From NCBI RefSeq assembly GCF_000002235.5, contig NW_022145615.1:11598891-11662890 (forward strand): a DNA stretch of 64,000 bases, given 5' to 3'. Positions 1 through 12,491 of this stretch are shown here, in pieces; position 1 is the stretch's first letter; each line of letters begins with the position of its first letter. The stretch comes from Strongylocentrotus purpuratus (taxonomy: Eukaryota > Echinodermata > Echinoidea > Camarodonta > Strongylocentrotidae). The notes beneath the pieces are model-generated. The model did not search any database and was not told the origin of the DNA. It saw nothing but the letters and a program-made list of their open reading frames with translations. A program made the translations under genes and the position numbers.

Positions 1-529
1 GTTGTGAACTAGTTTACATCGTTGTTGAAAGATGTGAGCACTTCAGTAGCAATGATCTTCAAGAGACATTGCTACAATTATATAAAATTATATAAAAGAA
101 TCCAATAAATTCACCAATATTGACAAGACACAAAAATTGAGATTAGAAATGAAGAAGAATTGTTTTACATTGCATTTCATATTGATAATAAACATAAACA
201 AATTTACAATTATAAAGTACAGAGAGAGAAAAGTGAAAAGCTGGGGAAGATGACAGAGAAAAGAGAGAGGTAGAAAAGGGATCTGTAGAGAAAAAATATA
301 TAAAATAAGAGTGTCATTCTATTTGCTCATACATTTGAATTCTAGTTCAGGCATGTTAATTAGGGTTACACTATTGGGTGCATATATCATTGCCAATTGG
401 GTACTTACATAATTGCTAATAATAATAAGACTTTATCACCATCCTCAGGGGTAATAGTAAACATTGGGAAAAAAAAATTGAGCGAAAAATTTGTAACAAA
501 ATCTGGAAAAAAGCGGGAAACCATCTTAC

Positions 530-3500
530 CGTTTCAACTGTGGCATCTGGTCTTGATCTCTTCTTCCTCAGCGAGTCTGATGGGGGAGTAGGGGCAGGGG
601 CAGCAGCCACTGGAGGGGGTTCTTCTGGGGCAGGTTGGGGCGAGGGTGCCGCTGAGGAAGGGGTGGATGCTAAGAACAAAGGCAGTGAACATAAGACTTA
701 TGATTAACTTTGATAGATAGGTACCCACAAAAGTTTTGTGTATTAATGAGGGTAATTTCCAGAAAATCATAAAGCCAAGGGGTGTTCCTGTGAAGGTAAT
801 TTGAATTGCATAGATCGCTTGCTCTCAGGGCCCCTACTGGTGTAAAGCCCATTTTTATGTGTATTCCAACACAATACACTTAAATATAATTAAATAGAGG
901 TTCTTTTCAACAAAGTCTGGTCAAATACTCTTAGCTTCTCATCAAGTCTGAAGTTCAAAATATGAGACGAAAGTTCAAATTTGAGATTTCAGAGAAAAAT
1001 TTTCGAATCAGAATCCTTCAATATAACACATGCATGAGAAAAGAGATAGAACACAAATGTCTTGACAATCTGAGCAGTGTTAAATCATCTTGTTTGAAGC
1101 CAGAAACTCACTTAACAATCAAATGAAATATTAAATCCTTAAAGCTTTAAATTGGCAACACAATGTTAAGCTCCATATTACTGTTTTGAATACAAATTAC
1201 TCACATCTTTAGAAATGATGTTATATTTCTCTCCAGATTCAGAACGATTTATTGAAGAAAACAAATGTACAAATAAAACTAGATGGAACTTTGACTGCGC
1301 GCAGTCGAAAATGATGCCTCCATCATAGAGCAAGTTTACAAACCAAAACAGAAGAAATTTTTCAAATTCAAGTTTCATTGTAATCCATTAACAGGTTCTA
1401 AGAATATCGTGATTACAAGCAATTTCTCATATACATATATAACCCTTTGATCTTTGACCTCATGACCCTAAAAATCTACTCAGTTCATTGGCTCTGCAAG
1501 ATGTCCTGAGTTAAATAGTAATCCATCTGTCAGTTCTAATGAGAATGCGTTCACAAGCTATTTTTGCATACATAATGAGCCCATGACATTTGACCTTTGA
1601 CCTCATGACCCAAGAATCTACTCAGTTCATTGGCTCTGCAAGATACATACATGATCTTAGTTTGGCAGGAATCCATCAATCTGTTTTAAGGATAATGCGA
1701 TCACGAGCTGTTTTTGCATACATAATGAGCCCTGTGACCTTTGACCTTGTGACCCCAAAAATCTAATCAGTTCATCGGCTTTGCAAGATACATACATGAC
1801 CAAAGTTTGGCAGGAATCCATCAATCGGTTATTCAGATAACGTGATCACGAGAACGGGACGTACGGACGGACAACCTGAAAACATAATGCCTCCGTTATA
1901 ACAACACCTGTGCTGTCAATTAAACTGCTAACTTTCGCCTTTAAAAAAAAAACAACATATATCTTGATTAGTCTGCTAACCTGGTTCAGAACTGGAAGTC
2001 TTAGCCGCTCTCTTAGATGATGACTTTTCTGATGGTGGTGGTAGTGGTGGTGCTGGTGGTGCCTTTGACGGGGCTTCCTTCTCAGGTTTCGCCTTCTGAG
2101 TGCGAGCTCTCTTTGCCTTCCTGCAGACAAGTGAAGATTAACCATTAATCAAGTCTATTTAGCAGTTAGCAACACGTAATGTATGCAATTCACATTCACA
2201 ATTATTCATAACAGATCAATGAAATAATTTGTAACATGGCACTTGACAAAGATCTATGCATTAAATTTGATTACATTACGAAAATGGCCTATTAAATATT
2301 TTGTTATCCTTCACAATAAACAAATTGGATGACTTACGCTTTCTGAGCTGCAAATAACTCCTTCTGTTTCTGCAAATTGGCCTCGTTGAACTTGAGGGCT
2401 CTGCTCTCTGGAACCCATTCGTCCCAACTGTTGATATAAAAGAGGAACACATTATGATAACAAGTGAATAATATGCAATCAATTTAATCTTTTAATTCCA
2501 TTCCCTTCAAAGCAACACAAACATATCAGATATCAGAGACAGGGCAGTTCCTTCAGAAAAACTTAACCATCTCTTCCTCCTCCATTTCTGATTGCAAAAT
2601 AGGACAAACCTGAGACAAAAAGATGACCTAATACAAAAATTAAGTGTTCTATACTAGCATGACAATAAGGAAATTGACAAATTTTGTAGCTGCTCTGCAG
2701 TATGTTAAAATTTAACAGAATGTCTTATCAAAATACATATATCATTTTGCTGATATCATCATATAGAACAGGATATGCCATTTTCTTTTGAACTTTTCAA
2801 AAATATGCTAGCTACATGTATCTTAAAGCCCCACTGCACTACTTATAGCTACTTCTAGCTCTATATAGCAAACAATGCCTAATCGGTGACCGTTGGTCCC
2901 CCATGGTCCCCTTTTTCTTATGTTATTTGAGAGCTGATTTGATTTGATAACCATCTGTCAGTGACCTTGCAGGGAGGTCTAATCCCTCCTGGCCAAACTA
3001 GTGCAGACGGGCTTTAACACAATCAATGAGATGTTAATCACAGGAACCAAATAACCGCAGTTTGGAGAGCAGAATCTACAACAAGGGTACCCTTCACTTA
3101 CTTTTTATTCCAGCCATTGTAGTGGATGAAATATCTGATCATCTTATCCTTGACCTCCGATTTGACACACTGTGCAGAAGGAAGAAAAACCACATGAGTA
3201 CACAAAGAAATATTATGGTAGAGTAGGACACAGGAGTAAGTGAATTGATTAATTAAGAGCTCTGGTTACGATAACAATGCATTTTCTCGCTCTAATTATT
3301 TAACATGAAAATGACTCATTCTGGTCCAAATGAAAGAAAACATACTACTAAAAAAAGAACAAGGATTCAATAAAAGAGAAGGGGATGTTTGGGGCTGCAT
3401 GTGGTTGGTGCAAACATAATATTGAACAGGGTACTGTTCTTTATAATTAGTTTTAAAGATCCAGGATGGATTGAAAGTAAATAGAAGTTAAGACAAAAGA

Positions 3501-4819
3501 CTGAAGTAGGAATATAAAATGGTGTAATGTCATACCTTGGCTTCATACAGTAGCGGTCCATGGAAGCAGAGAACTCTTTCACCTGTAAATAGGGACAAAT
3601 TATCAACATAGAGAAATCAAGACTTTCTACTTAATACAAACCGTACACGATCTTGAGTTTCACTAGCGGATTTCAAAGTGACTGACGTAATAAGTTGCAA
3701 ACATGCAGAGATCTCGATCTATATTAAAATATACATTATTACTAGTAAACAGGTCTTTTACTACTTCTTCTTCCAGTTGAGTATCAGCCTCTTAAATGGA
3801 GTATCTTTGTACTTTGTGCGGTGCTTTTTGTGCCGTGTGCAGGAAGTGGCTTTGAAACTGTATTGACCTGTTTTGAGTACTTTCCTTTAAAACAAGACAT
3901 AATATACACTTTCTTACAGGTCTCAAGGTAAACAGCTGCACAATACAAGTGCATACCTACGCAACGGTGGGGTGTGGGCACCGGTGGTTCGAAGTTAGCT
4001 ACTGTAATCTCAGATCCTCATTAAATTCATGTAAATAATTTCTATGGGAAGGATTTTAGCACCCAAAACTGAGTGCGCGATCAGACACCCTGTAGGGTCT
4101 CTGAACGTTTTTTTATATTTTCAATTTGGGATTATTTTTCACCATTCACATGGCTTCTAGATGATGATCATGATAATGATGATAATCAGGATTATACTCA
4201 TCATCATTACGGCTGCTAACTTTATGCACGTGTGCGTGCCTACACCCCATCGTCGGTACAGTATGCAATTTTATTGTGCAGGGGTTTGTCGTGAAACCTG
4301 TGAGAAAGTGTCTAGGCCTAGGCCTATGATCATAATTTATTCATGTCTTCAATGTTTTTTAGGAAAAAGATTAAAAAATTGACACGAAACAGGTAAGAAA
4401 GGTAACAACTTTTAAATCATGGCCGTTATTTGAACAATTGATGAAGATTAAGTTGATTTTAGGTATATTATAGTAAGGTTTCTCGGTTTTCCACGCCGGA
4501 ATCGCGGGTCAAAGTCTGGATACCATGGATACGATTCTGAAATAGCGCTCATAATTTTTTGTGCGTAGAAATTTTCGACATACGTGAAAATGCATGCATG
4601 GGGCCGAAGACAATTAAGAAATGGAGCTTTCACGTGCGATCTTACTCAAATCTTGACCAAAAACATGTATACTACATGAGATAATGATACAAATTTTAAG
4701 TATTATACAATTAAAATAAACAAATCTTTCAAAGAAATACATGCAGGATACCAACAAAGAAGATTCCCGCCAATAAAACACCATTTACCTTCAACAAATT
4801 TTGTCTTGAGGGGTGCCAT
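530..4819 (-). CDS. MORF4L1: MORF4L1/MRG15-like chromatin protein, 5' six coding exons (partial)
   Basis: Coding exons, in transcription order, are 4789-4819, 3536-3582, 3102-3169, 2338-2427, 1981-2120 and 530-669. All are flanked by GT/AG sites, and the phases join without a break into 172 residues. The start is MAPLKTKFVEGERVLCFHG, followed by YFIHYNGWNKNWDEWVPESR, which is the chromo-barrel of MRG15 (roughly residues 5-75). After it come a lysine-rich segment, a proline/alanine-rich linker (exons 5-6) and a basic RKKRSRPD stretch close to the PRKKRAR of vertebrate MORF4L1, a likely nuclear localisation signal. In known members the chromo-barrel reads methylated H3K36 and the C-terminal MRG domain binds NuA4/TIP60 and Sin3/HDAC partners. 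The MRG domain is not in this window; the gene runs off the left edge after position 530. The Pro/Ala linker is longer than I expect from vertebrates. The family call is secure; orthology to MORF4L1 rather than MORF4L2 is inferred from the presence of the chromo domain. Confidence 0.92.
670..1980. other. MORF4L1 intron between coding exons 5 and 6
   Basis: Apart from the tandem repeat at 1440-1905, I see only AT-rich intron sequence here, with no ORF that has splice sites and protein-like composition. The stretch 1-529, further along the same gene, likewise shows no exon that I can recognise. Confidence 0.5.
1440..1905. repeat. Diverged tandem repeat, about 145-bp unit, in MORF4L1 intron
   Basis: Three diverged copies start near 1440, 1580 and 1730. 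Each contains the phrase TTTGACCTCATGACCC, then a segment with CAGTTCATTGGCTCTGCAAG, then AGGAATCCATCAATC and TTTTTGCATACATAATGAGC. The last copy ends in a segment with GACGTACGGACGGACAAC. It lies in the intron between coding exons 5 and 6. It resembles tandem tails of non-LTR elements in marine invertebrates, but I cannot assign a family. Confidence 0.6.
2827..3013. mobile_element. TTAA-flanked MITE, copy 1
   Basis: A roughly 187-bp element begins AGCCCCACTGCACTACT and ends in a complementary ACGGGCT, with TTAA on both sides (2823-2826 and 3014-3017). A second copy in the same orientation lies at 25562-25739, which supports mobility. The TTAA target site is like that of piggyBac-type elements, but the ends are not the classical piggyBac ones. 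It sits inside a MORF4L1 intron. Confidence 0.7.
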
Positions 4820-4905
4820 CTTCGGTCTTTTTGACATTTCTTGCTGACCTTTGACCTAGAACGCGCTAAATTAAAGGGTGGGGTGGAGGAGGAGGGAAGG
4901 CTAGG
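4820..4905 (-). promoter_or_regulatory. 5' UTR/core promoter region of the MORF4L1-like gene (approximate)
   Basis: The bases just upstream of the MORF4L1-like start codon are unique-looking and include two GACCTTTGACCT-like half sites on the plus strand. A GA/GT-rich stretch follows, and a repeat begins at about 4912. No TATA box is evident. The extent is a guess bounded by the start codon and the neighbouring LINE tail. Confidence 0.3.
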
Positions 4906-4911
4906 CATGCA

Positions 4912-5523
4912 GAGACGATGACAATGACAATGATTTTTATTTCTTTAACGGCCCCTTCTGGGGCATGGCAGAAATACAGTTGAATAGTACATATATAATG
5001 TTCAACAATGATATTCATATAGATTTTTTTTTTTTAAACACACACAGAAAATCTTTAAAAACAAGACAATCTTTGGCACCGAACAACGAACAAATGAAGG
5101 CAAGCTTAAGGATATAGGTCTAGGTCTACTTTTTAAAAAAATACATGAAACCCTACATCTCAACTGGCAGTACTAACACTACTATATATATGTACACTAT
5201 GCTACTAAAAACGGCAAAAACCAATTAAAATATAACTCTAACGTATTAAAAAGGGCAAAACAAATTATCCAAAATTAGACATAATGATCTTACAGAATTT
5301 GGAAAGGTTCTTTAACTGCTTAACAGAATTTGCATTGAATAACTGATGAAATGTGATAACGTTAGGTCTACTGTAATAATATTTCTTAACATACTGCTTA
5401 CGAAAGTCATTGAAAGCTGGGCACACCAGAACATAATGAAATTCACCACCCTGTACCTTAATATTACATAGGAAACATAACTCAAGAGTTTGATCAGATA
5501 AATAACGACATTTGGTAACTGGC
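4912..5523 (-). mobile_element. 3' end of a LINE (C-terminal reverse transcriptase tail plus 3' UTR)
   Basis: On the minus strand an open frame from about 5520 to a stop at 5265-5267 encodes about 85 residues. It contains CFLC, GGEFHYVLVCPAFNDFR and YYYSRPNVITFHQL. This Cys/His-containing pattern is familiar from the C-terminus of non-LTR retrotransposon reverse transcriptases. The 3' UTR continues to a short GACAAT repeat at about 4915. The 5' end is cut off at the poly-G tract at 5541, so the copy is truncated and inactive. Confidence 0.7.
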
Positions 5524-5526
5524 AGC

Positions 5527-6115
5527 AGGCGCGTACGCAGGGGGGGGGGGGGGGGGGGGTGACCTACAGTTTTGTTGATCTGTGTATTTTGGAGAAACCC
5601 CCCCCCCCCTTTGAGTTTTTTTTTTAATTTAAGAAAAAAAAATTATGCCAATAGCTGAACTAAAAAAGGTGACCTTACCCCCCCCCCCCCTTCCCCCCTA
5701 CCCCCCCCCCCCCCCAACGCAACAAAATGTCAAATTTTCAAATTTCGAGACCAAAAAAAAAAAAAAAAAATGTTAAATTGAACATGGCTCTCCTGGCTTG
5801 ATATTTGTTTATAGCCTTATTGAAAGAACCATTATAATTGAAAGTGGTTCCAGAGGATGGCAGTGGCGGATCCAGGGGGGCCGCCTCCCCCCCCCCCCCC
5901 CCCCTATTGGCGGCGCAAAAAAGGAAGGAAAAAAGAGGAAGAAAAGAAGAGAAAAAAGAAAGGACAAGAGAAGAAGAAAAGAAGGAGAAGAGAAAAAAAA
6001 GGAGAAGAGAAAAGAAAAGAGAAGAGAACAGAAAAGAGAAGAGAAAAGAAACAGAGAGAGAGAAAAGAAAAAATCCCCCCCCCCCCCCTCGAGCCGCATA
6101 AAATCTCGAGCCGCG
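5527..6115. repeat. G/C tracts and GA-rich region with a transposon end
   Basis: This stretch holds runs of 10-19 G or C at about 5541, 5599, 5680, 5701, 5889 and 6075, and a 150-bp AAG/GAG-rich stretch at 5925-6070. The sequence CAGTGGCGGATCCAGG at 5861-5876 is the terminal repeat seen on hAT-like elements elsewhere in the window. The long open frames here are low-complexity Arg/Lys/Glu or Ser/Phe/Leu strings and are not genes. Confidence 0.7.
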
Positions 6116-6739
6116 GATTCAAAGTTAAACATTAAAAAAACAGCCCCTGCGCTACAAAGGTCATCACTCCTTAGTGAGAAATTCGACAAAGGCACAATAT
6201 TTTAGATGTCTTTTATAAAATAGAAGCTATATACTCAACAGTCACATTTTAAATTAATTGTAAGGCCGCTTCACAACTCTTATTTTGCCCTTCATTTGGA
6301 TTCAGCTCATACCAACTCGCTTGTGTTTGTATTTGAACTCATGTTGGTAGTAAACATGGATAGGGGCGGCGATCCTGGGCCCGATAGGACACGTCCCCCA
6401 GGAAATTTAGAAATATATAGCTATAGAAAGAAATATAGCAGAAAGGACGTCAATATTGGGCTTTGGGATTTTCTAGAAGCCACCATTATTATTATTATGA
6501 TGGTAATTTTAAAAGAAAATAATAGTTATATTCACATTACATTGTTTTCACAAAATAATGCATAATGATGAAAGGGTAAAGATATGAAGGCCATTATCGT
6601 TTGCAATGTTTTGTACGAGGTAGACTTGTTGTGATTATAGTTACTTATGCTAACTAGCCTTAAATCAGTCTTTCTGGAGTGAAATTAATATTACCATGCC
6701 ATTTACCATTGGTTAGCTCTTGTTTTACTTCTAGGCCTA

Positions 6740-6980
6740 CACTCTTATTTCCACGGAGTCAAATTTCACTCTGAATGGCGTCAGCTGGGAGTCAACTCTA
6801 TTCCTAGTTAAAGTGACACGGAAAAGGAGTCATCTTGACTCTGAATTGAGTCAATTCTCAGCTGATGCCACACAATCCGAGTCAAATTGATTCGGAATCC
6901 GTGTCACTTTAACTAGGAATAGAGTTGACTCCCAGCTGACGCCATTTAGAGTGAAATTTGACTCCGTGGAAATAAGAGTG
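6740..6980. mobile_element. Palindromic TA-flanked MITE (Tc1/mariner-like)
   Basis: A 241-bp element begins CACTCTTATTTCCACGG and ends in the complement, with TA on both sides (6738-6739, 6981-6982). The two arms, about 83 bp each, are almost perfect inverted copies around a centre of about 75 bp. There is no coding capacity. The TA target duplication and long TIRs fit a non-autonomous Tc1/mariner element. Confidence 0.8.
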
Positions 6981-7399
6981 TATCTTTGTGTGCTGCCATC
7001 TTGTGTTAAAAAGTAAATCTTAGTTATAAGGGAGGGGGTTATAAGGTTATATGTTTCAACAAAGTTTTTGCCGAAACCAAACAAAAAAAAAAAATCTTGA
7101 AAATCCTTTCGTACCAAACACGTACTAATATTGAACAAAATTCAACGTTTCAGCAATATATGATATTCATAGCAACACAAGGAGCTTTTCAAAGCACCTG
7201 CCCATGCGCGAGCAGATTTTTATAAGAAGTCAAACGCCTTTTATTTTCATTGTGTCGTAGGCGCGTACAAAAATGAATATGCATTACTTAAAGCGTAGGC
7301 GCACGCTTATTGGCCCAAAGTTTTTATTACGTCACGGTCAAGCCCACATGTCTGCTTGTTGCGAGGCATACTTAGCAACCGACTTCACAACTTGCTGAA

Positions 7400-7522
7400 A
7401 CGGCATGCTCGCGAACACGTATAGTTAGCAATCTATCGAAATTCTTCAATAACGTGAAAGTTTTGACGTTTATTGCAGAAATCGTTATTTTACAGCTTGC
7501 GAAAACCATAGTGATAATTAAG
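7400..7522 (+). promoter_or_regulatory. Probable promoter/5' UTR exon of the coiled-coil kinase gene
   Basis: A strong donor, AAG followed by GTGAGTG, ends at 7522. The next acceptor (TTTTAG, 8058-8063) lies one base before the ATG context of the first coding exon. The sequence just upstream is less AT-rich and contains a CRE-like TTACGTCACG near 7328-7337. The true transcription start cannot be set from sequence alone. Confidence 0.4.
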
Positions 7523-8064
7523 GTGAGTGCCTCACTGATTTACGATATCATATTTCTTATCATTTTTCTTCCTATTAATAGGAAATATATACATGTACAC
7601 AATAATTAACAAACACCTTCAAAATATAGGCTATATATTTTTTTGGGGGGGGGGGTGAGGGGAGGTGAGGTGGGGGGGGGGGTTATTATTTCCTTGAAGA
7701 TTATGCACAATTTATGTGCCAAATAAAATGAAAGTGTACATGATATTGAAACAATGAGGCAAAGGAATAGAACATGTTATGGATAATGAATGTGTTGAAT
7801 GTGAATGATGATGAAAATAAGGAGGAGGAGGAGGAGGAGATGGGTACTGCTAATGATTTCTGGTAACGTTTATAATGATAATGATAGTATAATCCCTAAT
7901 CGTGCTAGATGTTGGTAAATAAGGGGGTGGGGCGACTTATATTTTTGTGTAATACAGGTATTTAAGCATCATTGCATATTAAAATTGGAGGATATGGACC
8001 GTATGCCCCCTAAATTTGCCAGTAATGTAATAGACATACATGTATTTAAACATTTTGTTTTAGA

Positions 8065-9888
8065 ATGAGTATCACACCGAAGCATATCAACCGACTTCTT
8101 CCTCTTATGGCTGAGAAGCCGGTGAGGAATAAGGGTAATCTTGTTTACCCCCCTATCAAGAAAACACTGATGGCACGACCCGTGGACAAATTTAAGACCA
8201 AGAAAGTCCAAAATGAGGCAAGTATAAAATGATTACACGCTTATAAATGACCGAGGGGGGGGGGGATCTGATTAGGCTTTCTAAAAATAATGTTTTTGCA
8301 ATAAACCCCCCCCCCCCCGAATATTTTAAGTATAGGTGGGAAACGCAGGAGAGGGAGAGTGTAGGAGAGAGAGAGAGAGGGAGAAGGATAGGGAGAGGGG
8401 TGATGGAGAGAGAAACATAGATATACAGTGAGAGAAAGGGGTGGGGTCTGGAGGAATTCGTTCGTGTCTCCTATAGATCAAGATTAATATATCTTGATCT
8501 TCGGAGTAGTAGGTGGAGACAGGGAAAAGGTAAACGTCATTAGTCATTACCAAATCCCATTCCAATCTTAACCACTAAACAAGGATAACAAACAATTTAA
8601 GAACAACAGCTGAGCCGACCATATTATACCGTATAAACCTGTTCGGAAACGATGCAATAAGATATCATATTATCAACTATCTATTTGTTATCGTATATGT
8701 GCCAATACGAAAAAGAATTCTGGAAGATTTTCGACCGATCTCAGTTTAGAAGTACTAAACTTTAAAAAAAAAATTAATAAAAAAGAACTTAATACCCTAG
8801 CTGCTCCTGTCAGAATCTTTTATTTTGACTTTTGAGGGACTGAATGTGGTTGAATGTTTAAAAAAACACCGTAAATTCGTATTTGTCCAAATACAGTATA
8901 GGTATGATTTTCAATGTCCGAGTTTACGATATTTCATAGGAAACTACACTACAGGACGTGCAAATAGTGTTGAAGTTCCTTCGTGAATCTTGTGATTTTG
9001 CGCCCACGACCAGCCCGGCAGACACGGTCAATAAACTGATATTCAAGATGACCAGTGCAGACAACGAATCCACAAGAATGAAGGAACAACTTAAGGTAAA
9101 TTTGCAGCAATTTTTTAAACTGTTATGAAACTGAAAATGTATAATTTTCATTAATAAACCATTTAGAATTAAAATCGATTTATGTTTGCATTATCTTCTA
9201 TACTGTCTTAATAGCGGCCACTTATTTTTTTCTATCATGGTCATGTATTATGTCTTCCTCGAGAAAGTGTTCTGTAAACTGGCTAGAAATGCCACCTGTC
9301 TACCGTGTTCACTTTCTATGTTTCCCTAGGGTCTAGGGTTGCCTCAATATACAGTTTTGAATATTCCCCTTAAAAAATATGTAAAGCAGGTTAAAAAAAA
9401 AAAAAAAGGACACATCATTCCTATATTCATATCTCCCCTAGATTATACTGCCGATAAATATATTTTGTAAATATATATTATTCATATTCTATTCCTTTTT
9501 TTGCTTGTAAAACATTTATGCAACCTCGTTATACTTTCTGTTTGTAATTTTTCTTCAACTTCCTTTTCAACCATGAGTTTTGCCTATAGTTCTGCTTTCC
9601 TTGTCTGTCTGTACGTCTGCCTGTCTCACCTCCCCCTCTCACTCTGTTTCTCTCTCACTCTCTCTTTCTCTCTTTTTGCTCATATTCATTCCCAACCTCT
9701 CTTTCACTCTCAATTACGCTCTCTTTGTCTCATAATCTCTTTTTATATCCCCTCTCTCTCTCTCTCCCTCTCTCCCTCTCTCTCTCTCTCTTTCTCCCTT
9801 CCCCCTCTCTCTCTCTCTCTCTCTCCCCTCTCTCTCTCTCCCTCTCTCTCTCTCTCTTTCTCCCCTCTCTCTCTCTCTCTCACTCTCT

Positions 9889-9957
<69 letters not shown>

Positions 9958-12491
9958 TCCCATATTTGACAATGTTTTAGGACCATGATGTTCTCTTGTT
10001 TGACGTGCAAGATGCATTAGGCCTTGGTCCCGAGACCAACCCAGTCAGGACTGCTCGATCCTTCAAGACCTTCGTTCGAACCTCAAAAGAACGCGTTACC
10101 CGTCTTGAGAAGACCATCAAGGTACCATTTCCAAGATAATTCAGACAAAAAATATATATACATCTTGGCCCCGTTTCACAAAACTTATCATCATCAGTGA
10201 CAAAATAATATTTGTTATAAGCTAGTGAAATCCTTGCTTCTAATTAGTTATCAGCAGATTTGTCACTGATTTTTGTTATTTGTCTTTGAAAAAAGGCTTT
10301 GTGAAACGGGTCCCAGTTCTCATTTGAAAAGATTCTGACCCATACAAAAGTACAGGAACACGATGAAAAAGCTTGAGATCTTATAAAATGCTATACAGTT
10401 TTACATGTACAGTCATGGTTTCAATTCCGATAAATCATTAAATAAAAAAGAAGGAGAAAGCTTTTTCAAATTTTCAGGTGATTTTCGGTCTAAACTTCCG
10501 GAGGGGGCGGGGGTAGGGCTAAATTACAAAGGGTAAAAGGGTGGGGGATCGTTAAGGCCCACATGTAAATCATTTCTCTCCTCTTTACTCGATCTAGGGT
10601 AACGAGACGCTCTTGAAGGCTTGCAAGGGGTTGACTGAAGTCTCCGGTCCCCTTGCTCCAGATGGTTTAGCTGATCTTATCACATCAACCTGGAGCAAGC
10701 AGAAACACGTCATTTCCCAACTTAAGAACGACATCCAGGTACGTGACATCTTCTTGTAATGATTGATGTGAAAGAAAAATTGATTGATTTTTATTCGACA
10801 AGCTTCCAACATACAACAATATACAATAATAACAGATCAAAAAAAAGTCAGCTTGAACAGGATAACCCACGAAAGCTCGAGAGCTTATTTCCAGTGGGGT
10901 CCCTTACAGACATGTATAAAATTAATAAGTTAAAATAGTAATATTTACAGACAGATAAGAAAATTAAAAGAACTACTTATTAAAGATAATAATAACAACA
11001 TTTAAACTGATGATAGAAATGATATTAAGTACAAGAAGAAAAAGAAGAAGGAGAAGAAGAAAAAGAGGAGAAGGAAGAAGAGGAAAATAATGATGAATTT
11101 GTAGAAATTCTATAACGTACGAAAACATAAGTATATACAACATGAAAAAGTATGAACCGACAGAAGAATAAAAATTTCAATCATATAACATGTCATTCAC
11201 TTCTCTTCTCTGACTGTCAAGTATTAGGTATTCCTTTAATTTCCTCTTGAAAGGAGAAAGAGAAGAAGAAGAAGAAAGAATAGAAAGAAGAAGAAGAAGA
11301 AGAAGTGGAGAATGAAGAAGAGAATTGATTTTCCAACTAAAGGATTGAAAATATTATGAAACATTCACATGTTTATAGATTTAAAACATAACTTATTGTC
11401 TATAAAAATCATTGATTACAAAACTTATGATGAGTCCTATAAAAAAAAGATATTGTATTGCTCATTGGTGCCAAAACATGGGTCGGTCGGTCGAATCTGT
11501 GTTTTTTTTTCTACTTTTTGTTTGTTGTTTACTCCCTCTTTGGGCTGGTATTTCTCAGTTTTGAATGCTTTAATACATATTTTTTCTTTTAAAAAACGAT
11601 ATTTTTTGTTTTTTGTTTTGTTAAAGCCGACCGTTGATTTCAAGATTGTTGGGTCTGTCGCAAAGGGCAATACAACGTCTTTTTTTTTAAAGGTCTAATT
11701 GAAATGTATTATGTCATTTTCACGTTCGCATATTTCAGTATAATTATGCCACACAAGGCTATTAAAACAAACTAAGTTTGATTTTTGAAACTCTTTGCGA
11801 TCGTATTCTATTTTGTGTATTGACGATTAAAAAATAATTTGTAATCATCCTTTTGCAGGAATTGAAAGAGTCACCGAAGGACTCTCTGATCGGCCACTCG
11901 GATGAGTCAATCATGGTAACAAATTTGTAGGAAAATGTATAATGAAAAATATAAGTCTGTTTTATATAGATATCAATATTCATAGTAGGGGGTACAACCA
12001 ACTGTCAGATCAGAAATAAGAACATAGCAAAATGCTTCTCACTTCTCTCTTTCCTAATTTAAACTTGGAAGGGTATACCAGAATAAAGGGGGGAAAGGTG
12101 GTGTTAGAAAGAGAGAAGGAAAGAAAGAAAAAAAAAGTGAGAGAGAGAGACAGAGAGAGAAAGGTGGGGTTAGTAGGAAATAGAGAATATAAATTTGAGA
12201 AAATTGAAAGGAAAATATGAAAGTTAGACAGAGAGATAGTGAGAGAGAAAGGTGGGGGGGGGCAGAGAGAGAGAGAGAGAGACGGGGTCTTGACTTTCCG
12301 ACCATAGTATGGGAATATAGTGAAATAATAATTTAACGATCTACATACTATGATAATTCTCCTAACAGGGTCTTGCTCGAATGATGGATGTTGATACCAC
12401 CCCCTCACAGACCTCGACCATGGTCAGCAAGATGAAGGTCACCTTCATCAACCTCAAGGACATGGTCAAGGTCAAAGAGGAGAAGATTCAG
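8065..12491 (+). CDS. Coiled-coil kinase gene, exons 2-7: N-terminal region
   Basis: Exons are 8065-8217 (51 codons, start MSITPKHINRLLPLMAEKP), 8940-9095 (52), 9981-10121 (47), 10598-10738 (47), 11859-11915 (19) and 12369-12491 (41). The ATG at 8065 is the first in the exon and lies one base after the acceptor. Exon 2 is basic and proline-containing. Exon 2 ends GAG followed by GCAAGT, so the first coding intron is of the GC-AG type; the alternative GT three bases on would break the phase-0 join. Exons 3, 4, 5 and 6+7 each encode a similar plan: a short helix, a Pro/Gly/Thr break, then a helix ending in EQLK, KTIK, NDIQ or EKIQ. This suggests an old repeat of about 47 residues. Confidence 0.8.

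Noticed and set aside
9501..10010. Long Ser/Leu and Arg/Glu open frames on both strands
   Set aside because: They translate a CT/GA microsatellite. The same applies to frames at 5798-6205, 12010-12408, 40279-40659, 41111-41640 and 58755-59081.
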